Shown: in pieces, positions 5,530-11,740 of the stretch
Layout: every line of letters begins with the position of its first letter
Position numbering within the stretch: position 1 is the first letter of the stretch
Source: Streptomyces sp. NRRL F-6492
GTDB lineage: Bacteria > Actinomycetota > Actinomycetes > Streptomycetales > Streptomycetaceae
Reading direction: 5' to 3'
NCBI RefSeq assembly: GCF_001280125.1
Contig: NZ_LGEG01000040.1
Span: 1-11,795, forward strand
Length of the DNA: 11,795 nucleotides
The notes under the pieces: model-generated
Seen by the model: the letters and a program-made list of their open reading frames with translations, nothing else
What the model was told of the DNA's origin: nothing
The model's database searches: none
Translations under genes and position numbers: made by a program

Positions 5530-6015
5530 TCAGCACGGTTCCCCCGTGCCGTGGGCCAGCTCGGCCCAGACGGTCTGCGACGTGCCGTGCCCGGTGCGCT
5601 CGGCGCCCCACGCGCTGCACAGCGCGTCGACGATGATCAGCCCACGGCCGCGCTCGTCCTCGCCGCAGTCGCGGATCCGCGGCCCCGCCGGGCCGCCCTC
5701 GTCCCGCACGGCTATCCGCAGCTTCTCCTCGCCCTCGCGCAGCTCGCAGACGAAGCGGCCGCTGGCGGTGTGCACGACGGCGTTGGTGACCAGCTCCGAG
5801 ACGATCAGGGAGACGGTGTCGCGTATCTCGGGGCCGCAGCCCCAGAGGATGAGCCGTTCCTCCGCGAGACGACGGGCCCGCGAGACCGACGCGGTGAGGG
5901 CCGGGAGTTCGAAGGCGAAGCGCCGCACGGCGCCGGTATCGGTCTGGGGCTGTGGGCGCTGGGCCATGACGCGGGGACTCATGAGACCTGAAGGCTGCGC
6001 GTTACCAGAAGCCAC
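5530..6015 (-). CDS. ATP-binding protein, RsbW/SpoIIAB-like anti-sigma HATPase
   Basis: This 161-residue single-domain GHKL ATPase is of the HATPase_c_2 type. Visible motifs are the N box (IVSELVTNAVVH, Glu74, Asn78, His82), the G1 box VRDEGG (103-108) and the G2 box ERGRGLIIVD (121-130). Family members phosphorylate anti-anti-sigma factors or bind sigma factors, but many Streptomyces copies are orphans whose partner is unknown. No sigma or STAS-domain gene lies in this window. The GTG at 6015 is preferred because GAGGAA sits 6 nt upstream; internal ATGs at 5982 and 5967 have poor sites. The open frame continues upstream for about 500 codons antisense to the regulator genes and is not coding there. 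The gene diverges from the XRE/DUF5753 regulator across a 216-bp region with inverted repeats, the usual WhiJ/AbaA-type arrangement, so that regulator probably controls it. Confidence 0.88.
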   Translation of the reverse strand: MASGNAQPSGLMSPRVMAQRPQPQTDTGAVRRFAFELPALTASVSRARRLAEERLILWGCGPEIRDTVSLIVSELVTNAVVHTASGRFVCELREGEEKLRIAVRDEGGPAGPRIRDCGEDERGRGLIIVDALCSAWGAERTGHGTSQTVWAELAHGTGEPC

Positions 6016-6021
6016 GACCGG

Positions 6022-6027
6022 TTCCTC
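6022..6027 (-). promoter_or_regulatory. Ribosome binding site fixing the HATPase start
   Basis: On the minus strand GAGGAA lies 6 nt before the GTG at 6015. No other in-frame start candidate nearby has a comparable site. Confidence 0.65.
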
Positions 6028-6111
6028 ACAACAGTGGGCAGGACTTGCCGTACGGCGCCGGCGCCGGGGCGCGGAGACGCACGACGGCAGCGTGTACTGG
6101 TTCACCGGAAC

Positions 6112-6140
6112 ACTGTCCTCCTGAGTCGGACACTTGGCAA
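6112..6140 (-). promoter_or_regulatory. Candidate promoter of the HATPase operon
   Basis: On the minus strand TTGCCA (6140-6135, -35-like) and GACAGT (6117-6112, -10-like) are 17 nt apart. The -35 lies inside the CACTT/AAGTG dyad. The implied leader to the GTG is about 90 nt. Confidence 0.35.
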
Positions 6141-6167
6141 GTGGCACTCTGAAAATTGCAGAGTGCC
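6131..6167. promoter_or_regulatory. Double inverted-repeat operator in the divergent region
   Basis: Two dyads abut. The first, CACTTGGCAAGTG (6131-6143), has 5-bp arms around GGC. The second has perfect 9-bp arms, GGCACTCTG (6143-6151) and CAGAGTGCC (6159-6167), around an AT-rich 7-nt centre, AAAATTG. A partial copy, TGGCACACTC, follows at 6191-6200. Their place between the HATPase and XRE-regulator genes and over the likely promoters marks them as binding sites for the divergently encoded HTH protein. That assignment is inferred. Confidence 0.6.
6134..6164 (+). promoter_or_regulatory. Candidate promoter of the XRE-DUF397 genes
   Basis: TTGGCA (6134-6139, 4 of 6 matches to TTGACA) and CAGAGT (6159-6164) are spaced 19 nt. 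The -10 falls in the right arm of the 9-bp dyad, so a protein bound there would block the promoter. Spacing and -10 are imperfect. Confidence 0.35.
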
Positions 6168-6231
6168 GTGTTCTCTCTGGCCCGGCTTCGTGGCACACTC
6201 GTCCAAAACAGCGCGTCGGGGAGGTCTGGGA

Positions 6232-7107
6232 GTGAGCGAGCCGCGGTCCGCCCCCACGGTGGGACAGGTCGTCCTCGGAAAGCGGTTGCAGGACCTGCGC
6301 GAGCGGGCCGGCATGAAGCGGGAAGAGGCCGCGAAGATCCTCCGGGTGGCCCCGGCCACCGTCCGGCGGATGGAGACCGCCGAGGTCGCGCTGAAGATCC
6401 CGTACGTCCAGCTCCTGCTCAAGGAGTACGGGATCACGGACTCCGAGGCCGAGGGCTTCGTCGCCCTCGCGGAGGAGGCCAACCTCCCCGGCTGGTGGCA
6501 GCGGTTCCACGACGTGCTGCCCGGCTGGTTCTCCATGTACGTCAGCCTGGAGGGGGCCGCGAGCCTCATCCGGGCCTATGAACCCCAGTTCGTACCCGGT
6601 CTGCTCCAGACCGCCGAGTACGCCCGTGCCATTCTGCGCAGCGGGGCGGTCGGAGGCGGCAGCGACGCCGCCAGGGACGAGGACACCGAGCGGCATGTAG
6701 CCCTGCGGATGGAGCGCCAGTCCCTGCTGCTCAGGGACGACGCCCCCAAGTTCTGGGTGATCATGGACGAGACGGTGTTCCGCCGACCGGTCGGTGACGG
6801 GCCCGAAGTGATGCGCGACCAGCTCGACCGGCTGCTCGAAGCGTCCGAGCTGCCGAACGTCACCCTGCAGATCGCGGAGTTCGCGTCCGGCCACCACCCC
6901 GGCACCTACGGACCGTTCGTCCTCTTCCGCTTCGCCATGCCCGAACTCCCGGACATGGTCTACAGCGAGTACCTGACCGGCGCCGTCTATCTCGACGCGC
7001 GTCCCGAGGTGGCATCCCACCTGGAGGTCATGGACCGCATGGCGGCTCAGGCCGCGACTGCACAACGCACGAAGGAGATTCTCCGGAATCTCCGCAAGGA
7101 GCTGTGA
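6232..7107 (+). CDS. XRE-family HTH regulator with DUF5753 domain (WhiJ-like)
   Basis: This 291-residue DNA-binding regulator has an N-terminal helix-turn-helix at about 14-70 (LGKRLQDLRERAGMKREEAA then VAPATVRRMET). The DUF5753 effector domain covers roughly 95-285 with its signature AYEPQFVPGLLQTAEYARAI (115-134). Annotation pipelines call this the Scr1-family antitoxin-like regulator; WhiJ of S. coelicolor is a well-known relative tied to development. The GTG start has GGGGAGG (6218-6224) 7 nt upstream; the frame is open further back but without a ribosome site. The DUF397 gene begins at the base right after its stop codon. It likely binds the inverted repeats at 6131-6167 and controls both itself and the divergent HATPase gene. 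The ligand or partner sensed by DUF5753 is not evident; the DUF397 protein is the best candidate. Confidence 0.93.
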   Translation: MSEPRSAPTVGQVVLGKRLQDLRERAGMKREEAAKILRVAPATVRRMETAEVALKIPYVQLLLKEYGITDSEAEGFVALAEEANLPGWWQRFHDVLPGWFSMYVSLEGAASLIRAYEPQFVPGLLQTAEYARAILRSGAVGGGSDAARDEDTERHVALRMERQSLLLRDDAPKFWVIMDETVFRRPVGDGPEVMRDQLDRLLEASELPNVTLQIAEFASGHHPGTYGPFVLFRFAMPELPDMVYSEYLTGAVYLDARPEVASHLEVMDRMAAQAATAQRTKEILRNLRKEL

Positions 7108-7344
7108 ATGGATCGCATATACAACGGCATGCCCGCCGCGGAGCTCGGTGCCGAGGGTTGGCACAAGCCCTGGAGCGGCGGGAACGGGGGCAACTGCGTG
7201 GAGGCCATGAAACTGGCCGACGGCAGAGTCGCCGTGCGACAGTCCGCAGACCCTGAAGGACCCGCGCTCATCTACACCCACGGGGAGATGGAGGCCTTCA
7301 TCCGGGGGGCTAAATCCGGTCAGGCCGACTTTCTGCTCACCTAG
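7108..7344 (+). CDS. DUF397 small protein
   Basis: A 78-residue protein with the DUF397 pattern: Trp18 in GWHKPWSGG, NCVEAM around Cys30, VAVRQSADPEGPAL (41-54), and a C-terminal MEAFIRGAKSG segment. Many members have VAVRDS where this one has VAVRQS, so a commonly conserved Asp is Gln45. It starts directly after the regulator stop (TGA then ATG), so translation is probably coupled. DUF397 genes sit beside XRE/DUF5753 regulators across Streptomyces, and the pair is often described as toxin-antitoxin-like; the biochemical activity is not known to me. As I recall, BldB is also assigned to this family, which would support a developmental role. No membrane segment or catalytic motif is visible. 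Confidence 0.9.
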   Translation: MDRIYNGMPAAELGAEGWHKPWSGGNGGNCVEAMKLADGRVAVRQSADPEGPALIYTHGEMEAFIRGAKSGQADFLLT

Positions 7345-7417
7345 CCCTTCCGTCCCGCCCCCGCCGTCGCGTAACTCTTGCTGTAGCGCCACCCGTTCGT
7401 CCCGACCAGGAGAGCCG

Positions 7418-8236
7418 ATGACCCAGGACCCCGCAGCCCCGCGGACCGAGATACGCATCGACACCAGCAAGCCGCATCCGGCACGCATGTACGACTGGTT
7501 CCTGGGCGGCAAGGACAACTACCCGGTCGACGAGGCGATGGCCCGTCAGCTGCTCACCGTCGACGCCCGGGGCCGGGACATGGCCCGCGTCAACCGGGCC
7601 TTCATGCACCGCGCCATCCGCTGGCTCAGCGCCCACGGCGTCCGCCAGTACCTGGACATCGGCACCGGCATCCCGACCGAGCCCAACCTGCACCAGATCG
7701 CGCAGGAGGCCGCGCCGGAGGCCCGCATCGTCTACTGCGACAACGACCCGATCGTGCTCGCGCACGCGGCCGCCCTGCTGCGCTCGACCCCCGAGGGGGC
7801 CACCGAGTACATCCAGGCGGACGCCCGCGAGCCCGAGGCCATCCTCGAAAGGGCCGGAAAGGTCCTTGATTTCGACCGGCCCATCGCGCTCTCGATGCTC
7901 GCCCTGCTGCACTTCGTCGGGGACGAGGACGGCGCGTACGACCTGGTCTCCAAGCTCGTCGACAAGCTCGCGCCGGGCAGCTACCTCGTCCTCTCCCACG
8001 TCACCGGGGACTTCAACCCCGAGGGAGCGGCGCAGGCGGCCGCCCTGTACAAGGCGCGCGGGCTGACCCTGCGGCCCCGCTCGCGCGACGAGCTGGCCGC
8101 GTTCTTCGACGGCCTGGAGTTCGTCGAGCCGGGCGTCTCGCTCACCGCCGAATGGCACCCGGAGCTGGGCGAGCCCGTCCCGGTCCCGGGCGACGAGCCC
8201 ATCCCGGGCTGGGCCGCCGTGGCCCGCAAGCCCTGA
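7418..8236 (+). CDS. DUF574 SAM-dependent methyltransferase
   Basis: This 272-residue protein is of the actinobacterial DUF574 / Methyltransf_19 family. The family hallmark is the N-terminal DTSKPHPARMYDWFLGGKDN (15-34), followed by YPVDEAMA. SAM motif I is YLDIGTGIPTEPNLHQIA (78-95), the ribose-binding acid is in VYCDNDPIVLAHA (Asp108/Asp110), and YIQADAREPE (130-139) is the next motif. SMLALLHFVGD and LAPGSYLVLSHVTGD follow as in class I enzymes. Its substrate is unknown. AGGAGA (7408-7413) precedes the ATG by 4 nt. It lies 73 nt after the DUF397 gene on the same strand with no terminator between them, so co-transcription with the regulator pair is plausible. DUF574 genes commonly cluster with XRE/DUF397 genes, supporting a shared role. 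It ends at a strong convergent terminator. Confidence 0.93.
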   Translation: MTQDPAAPRTEIRIDTSKPHPARMYDWFLGGKDNYPVDEAMARQLLTVDARGRDMARVNRAFMHRAIRWLSAHGVRQYLDIGTGIPTEPNLHQIAQEAAPEARIVYCDNDPIVLAHAAALLRSTPEGATEYIQADAREPEAILERAGKVLDFDRPIALSMLALLHFVGDEDGAYDLVSKLVDKLAPGSYLVLSHVTGDFNPEGAAQAAALYKARGLTLRPRSRDELAAFFDGLEFVEPGVSLTAEWHPELGEPVPVPGDEPIPGWAAVARKP

Positions 8237-8261
8237 CCCGGCCCTTCTCGAACGGCGCGAC

Positions 8262-8293
8262 CGGCCCCGTGGACCTCCCGGCCCACGGGGCCG
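8262..8293. terminator. Bidirectional terminator between convergent genes
   Basis: A perfect 11-bp stem, CGGCCCCGTGG (8262-8272) with its complement (8283-8293), surrounds a 10-nt loop. It is centred in the 64-nt gap between the DUF574 methyltransferase and the convergent peptidase gene, so it can end both transcripts. Confidence 0.82.
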
Positions 8294-8300
8294 ACCCGCG

Positions 8301-10196
8301 TCAGCTCCCCGGCGGCACCAGCGTGACCAGGAAGCTCCGCGCCGGGCCCACGTTCCCGGCCGCGTCGACCGTGCGGTACTCGACGGTGTGGGTGCCGTAG
8401 TCGGGAGTGGCGTCGTCCCACGGCACCGCCCGGCTCCGGCCCAGCTTCCCGTACACGAGACCGTCGATCACCGTGCCGCCCGGCGAGAAGCGGAACGGCG
8501 CGTCCGCGTCCGTCGGCCAGCCGTAGTACGTGTACCAGCCGTCGCCGTCGACCCGGAACCGGCTCACCACCGCGCCCTCCCGGTCGTCCCGCGCGGTCAG
8601 CCGCATCGTGAACGCGCCGTCGTAGACGTACTCCACAGGCCGTCCCGGCCGCCGCACCGTCCGCAGCGGTTCCGACAGCCCGTACGCGGCCGTGGCCGGG
8701 CGGGCGTCGACCGTCCAGCGCAACTCCTCGCCCGTGCCCGCGATCCTGGCCGTGAGCGTGTGGGTGCCGGGGGAGAGCCGCATCGCCCCCAGGTCCAGGT
8801 CGCGGTCGTTGCGGTCGCCCGTCGCGACGGGACGCCCGTCGAGCCGCCAGCGCACGGCCGGGGAGCCGTCCACCGAGTGGGTGGTGTCCGCGTGCACGAC
8901 GCTCCGGGCGCCGACGGGGGAGCCGGTCGGGGTGTGCCCGGTGAACGCGGCCCGGAACGGCGCCCGCGCGGTGACGAGCGAGGGGTCCACCGTCCAGCGG
9001 ACGGTCCGGGTGAGCGCCTCGGAGGCGCGGACCGCCGGGTCGCGGACGAACGGCGTCGGATCGGTGACCGTCGCCGTCAGCGCGTGCGGGCCGGAGGAGA
9101 GACGGAGTTTCCGCAGGTCGACGGCGCGGGCGCCGCGCGTGTCCAGGACCCGCCCGTCGAGCCGCCAGGTCACGGCGAGTTCGCCGCCCACCGGGTGCAG
9201 GACGTCCACCCGCACCGACCGGTCCGCCCCGATCGGCTCCGCGTTCGGCGTGTGGTCCTGGAGCAGGTTCACCTTCGCCGAGATCGCCCGGACCATCACC
9301 TCGCGCTCCACCTGGTCGAAGGCGTAGCCGAGGGTCTTCATCAGGGAGTGCCGGCTCGGCCGCCAGACCCCCGCCGTGCCGTACAGGCCGCCCTCGTACC
9401 GGCCGACGACCCCGCCCGCCTCGCTCTCCTCGCCCAGCCAGCGCCACCACTTGGCCCGCTGCTCCCGCATCTGACGTGTCGTCAGGAGCGTGTGGTGGGC
9501 GGAGGCGGGCTCGGGGCCGGAGTACGCGCCGCCCGGCACCCCGCGCGCGTAGTAGTCGTACTCGTCCTGGAGGCCGCCGAGGGAGTGCCCGATCTCGTGC
9601 GGGGTGATGAGGGCGGAGAGCGCGTTGCCGCCGGACGCGGTCGCGTAACCGCCGCCCGCGCCGCCGTAGGTGGAGCTGTGGGCGAGGGCGACGACCTGCC
9701 GGTTGGCGCCGTTCGTGCCGGGGACGAGGTCCGCGAGCGCGGCGGCCTTCCGGCCGTCGACGGTCAGCAGCCGCTGCACGCCGCCCGGATCGCAGCCGCC
9801 CCAGAAGCCCATGTCGAGCACGGTGTCCCGGGCGGGCGCGTCGAGCCCCGGGTCGCAGTCCACCCCCGACTGCGCCGAAGGGGCCTCCACCGCCCACACG
9901 TTGACGTACGAGCGGTAGGAGGCGAAGGGCTCGATGCTCCACAGGGTGTTCAGGTGCCGTTCGAGGTCCGCCCGGAACTCCGGCATCTCCTGCGCGGTGT
10001 AGCCGTCGCCCAGGAACACCAGGTTGAACCGCCGGTCCGCGGGCCCGGTGGTCTGCACGGGGACGACGAGCGGCTCCCCGCCGGAGGTCCCCGTGCCCGC
10101 CGCGGCCGGCGCCGTTCCCGTCAGGCCGGCGGCCAGCAGACAGGCCGCGACGAGCCGGGCCGCGACCCGCCGGACTCCCTTGCTGCGTAAGGTCAT
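8301..10196 (-). CDS. Secreted M64-family (IgA-peptidase-like) zinc metallopeptidase
   Basis: This 631-residue exported protein has a Sec-type signal peptide: basic MTLRSKGVRR, then a hydrophobic core, with cleavage near residues 31-33. The peptidase domain (about 42-310) opens with FNLVFLGDGYTAQEM (57-71), typical of M64. It holds the zinc motif HEIGH (200-204) followed by SLGGLQDEYDYY, where Asp211 is the likely third ligand and Glu201 the base. Met286 in SRHSLMKTLGY may be the Met-turn. Two related Ig-like repeats follow, each with WRLDGR (344-349, 450-455) and HALTA/HTLTA (371-375, 479-483). A third beta-rich region (about 500-631) ends in VEYRTVDAAGNVGP. Such extra domains often bind polymers or cell surfaces. 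Codon 3 is TTA (10190-10188), so translation should depend on the bldA tRNA. No clear Shine-Dalgarno precedes the ATG. The substrate is unknown. Confidence 0.9.
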   Translation of the reverse strand: MTLRSKGVRRVAARLVAACLLAAGLTGTAPAAAGTGTSGGEPLVVPVQTTGPADRRFNLVFLGDGYTAQEMPEFRADLERHLNTLWSIEPFASYRSYVNVWAVEAPSAQSGVDCDPGLDAPARDTVLDMGFWGGCDPGGVQRLLTVDGRKAAALADLVPGTNGANRQVVALAHSSTYGGAGGGYATASGGNALSALITPHEIGHSLGGLQDEYDYYARGVPGGAYSGPEPASAHHTLLTTRQMREQRAKWWRWLGEESEAGGVVGRYEGGLYGTAGVWRPSRHSLMKTLGYAFDQVEREVMVRAISAKVNLLQDHTPNAEPIGADRSVRVDVLHPVGGELAVTWRLDGRVLDTRGARAVDLRKLRLSSGPHALTATVTDPTPFVRDPAVRASEALTRTVRWTVDPSLVTARAPFRAAFTGHTPTGSPVGARSVVHADTTHSVDGSPAVRWRLDGRPVATGDRNDRDLDLGAMRLSPGTHTLTARIAGTGEELRWTVDARPATAAYGLSEPLRTVRRPGRPVEYVYDGAFTMRLTARDDREGAVVSRFRVDGDGWYTYYGWPTDADAPFRFSPGGTVIDGLVYGKLGRSRAVPWDDATPDYGTHTVEYRTVDAAGNVGPARSFLVTLVPPGS

Positions 10197-10204
10197 GGGG
10201 CGCG

Positions 10205-10210
10205 AGCCTA
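10205..10210 (-). promoter_or_regulatory. Candidate -10 element of the M64 peptidase gene
   Basis: On the minus strand TAGGCT (TANNNT pattern) ends 8 nt before the ATG at 10196. No good -35 is visible at 17-18 nt. Together with the weak Shine-Dalgarno this suggests a leaderless or nearly leaderless transcript. Confidence 0.3.
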
Positions 10211-10308
10211 GGCCGCGCCCCCGCGCCGGTGGAAGACGTCCGTCGGCCGTATCGGCCGGCCGTAGGGGGACATCGGTGGCTCGGTACCGACGACCCGGCG
10301 CGGTCGGC

Positions 10309-11652
10309 TCAGTACCGCAGGTGCGCGAGCCCCGGGTGCTCCGCCGCGTACCCCTCCACGAGCCGGCGGGCCACCGCGACCGAGTCCACCAGCGGGTGCA
10401 GCGCGAAGGCCTTGACCGCCGTCTCCCGCGACCCGCTCTCCGCCGCCGCGAGCACCTCCCGCTCCACCGCCTTCACGGCCGTCACCAGACCGACGGCGTG
10501 GTACGGCAGCGGGGCCACCGCCACCGGCCGGGCGCCGTTCGCGTCGACCAGGCAGGGCACCTCGATCACCGCGTCCGCGTCGAGCACGGACAGCGTCGTG
10601 CCGTTGCGCACGTTCAGGATCAGCGTGGTCCGCTCGTCGCGCGCGACCGCCCGCATGAGGGCGAGCGCCACCTTCTCGTAGCCGCCCGACTCCAGGTCCT
10701 CCTCGTCGCGCTCCCCGACCCCGGCGGCCTCCCGGTTGGCGGCCATGTAGGTGGCCTCCCGGTCCGCGAGCGTGCGGTGCCAGGCGGCCAGGGCGGGGGT
10801 GTCGGGCTTTCCCATCTCCTCGTAGAAGGCGCCCTGCTGGTCGCGCAGGTACGCGCCGCGGGTCCGCTCGGCGGTCCGGTAGGCGTGCACGGCCTCCCGG
10901 TTGAAGTAGTAGTAGTGCAGGTACTCGTTGGGGACCGCGCCGAGCGAGCGCAGCCACTCCGGGCCGAAGAGCCGGCCCTCCTCGAAGGAGCCGAGCGCCT
11001 CCTCGTCGGCGAGCAGCCGGGGCAGCTCGTCCCGGCCGCCGATCCGCAGTCCCCGCAGCCAGCCCAGGTGGTTGAGGCCCACGTAGTCGATCCAGGCCTC
11101 GTCCGGGTCCGCGCCCAGGATCCGGGCGACCCGGCGGCCCAGGCCCACGGGGGAGTCGCAGATGCCGACGACCCGGTCGCCGAGGACCCGGGACATCGCC
11201 TCCGTGACCAGGCCCGCCGGGTTGGTGAAGTTGATGACCCAGGCGTCCGGGGCGAGCTCCGCGACCCGCCGGGCGATGTGCGTCGCGACGGGCACGGTCC
11301 GTAGGCCGTACGCGATCCCGCCCGCCCCCACCGTCTCCTGCCCGAGCACCCCTTCGGCGAGCGCGATCCGCTCGTCCGCCGCCCTGCCCTCCAGACCGCC
11401 GACCCGGATCGCCGAGAACACGAAGTCCGCCCCGCGCAGCGCCTCGTCCAGATCCGTCGTCGCCGTCACCTCCGGCGCGTCCGGCACCCCCTCGGCCTGG
11501 TCCGCGAGGACCCGGGCGACGGCGGAGAGCCGCCCCTCGTCGAGGTCGTGCAGGGTGACCCGGGTGACCCGCCCCTCGGCGTGGTCGCCGAGCAGCGCGC
11601 CGTACACCAGCGGCACCCGGAATCCGCCGCCTCCGAGAATCGTCAGTTTCAT
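10309..11652 (-). CDS. Glycoside hydrolase family 4 enzyme (6-phospho-beta-glucosidase-like)
   Basis: This 447-residue cytosolic GH4 enzyme is full length for the family. GH4 enzymes use NAD+ and a divalent metal (commonly Mn2+) to cleave glycosides by a transient oxidation-elimination route. The N-terminal Rossmann motif is MKLTILGGGGFRVP, with DxD-like HDLDEGR (35-41) for the cofactor. Family signatures follow: SAIRVGGLEGRAADE (80-94), INFTNPAGLVTEA (140-152), GICDSPVG (163-170) with the likely metal ligand Cys165, GLNHLGW (192-198) with the likely metal ligand His195, and a Tyr-rich NEYLHYYYF (242-250) that should hold the catalytic Tyr. The best sub-family call is 6-phospho-beta-glucosidase, but substrate specificity cannot be settled by eye. 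No sugar transporter, kinase or regulator gene is visible beside it. TAGCGT lies 6 nt before the ATG with no Shine-Dalgarno, a leaderless pattern. Confidence 0.93.
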   Translation of the reverse strand: MKLTILGGGGFRVPLVYGALLGDHAEGRVTRVTLHDLDEGRLSAVARVLADQAEGVPDAPEVTATTDLDEALRGADFVFSAIRVGGLEGRAADERIALAEGVLGQETVGAGGIAYGLRTVPVATHIARRVAELAPDAWVINFTNPAGLVTEAMSRVLGDRVVGICDSPVGLGRRVARILGADPDEAWIDYVGLNHLGWLRGLRIGGRDELPRLLADEEALGSFEEGRLFGPEWLRSLGAVPNEYLHYYYFNREAVHAYRTAERTRGAYLRDQQGAFYEEMGKPDTPALAAWHRTLADREATYMAANREAAGVGERDEEDLESGGYEKVALALMRAVARDERTTLILNVRNGTTLSVLDADAVIEVPCLVDANGARPVAVAPLPYHAVGLVTAVKAVEREVLAAAESGSRETAVKAFALHPLVDSVAVARRLVEGYAAEHPGLAHLRY

Positions 11653-11658
11653 GCCCGT

Positions 11659-11664
11659 ACGCTA
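11659..11664 (-). promoter_or_regulatory. Candidate -10 element of a leaderless promoter (GH4 gene)
   Basis: On the minus strand TAGCGT ends exactly 6 nt before the ATG at 11652, and no Shine-Dalgarno is present. That is the spacing expected when transcription begins at the start codon. The -35 region is poor. Confidence 0.4.
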
Positions 11665-11740
11665 CTCGGGCGCCCCCGCCGGAAGGCCCCGCACACGGGC
11701 CGGGGCCGGACGGGGGCGGCGACCGGGGGACAATGGCCCC

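Noticed and set aside
6016..7518. About 500-codon upstream extension of the HATPase gene
   Set aside because: It runs antisense through the XRE and DUF397 genes and the operator region. The GAGGAA-GTG at 6015 is a far better start and gives the usual family length.
7981..9942. 653-codon minus-strand frame overlapping the peptidase in another frame
   Set aside because: The translation is almost entirely Arg/Gly/Ala/Pro and spans the convergent terminator at 8262-8293. It is a shadow frame.
8388..10190. 600-codon open frame on the plus strand opposite the M64 peptidase
   Set aside because: It is antisense to a gene with clear signal peptide and HEIGH motifs. The translation is Arg/Gly/Val/Pro-biased with no recognisable domain, as expected for a shadow in very GC-rich DNA.
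10244..10311. Possible terminator after the GH4 gene
   Set aside because: CGGCCG-TAT-CGGCCG (10244-10258) and a bulged GGTAC/GTACC dyad near 10283-10315 are present, but short palindromes are expected by chance at this GC content and the second overlaps the stop codon.
10024..11304. 426-codon plus-strand frame opposite the peptidase start and the GH4 gene
   Set aside because: Antisense to two well-supported genes, crossing their intergenic gap, with low-complexity composition.
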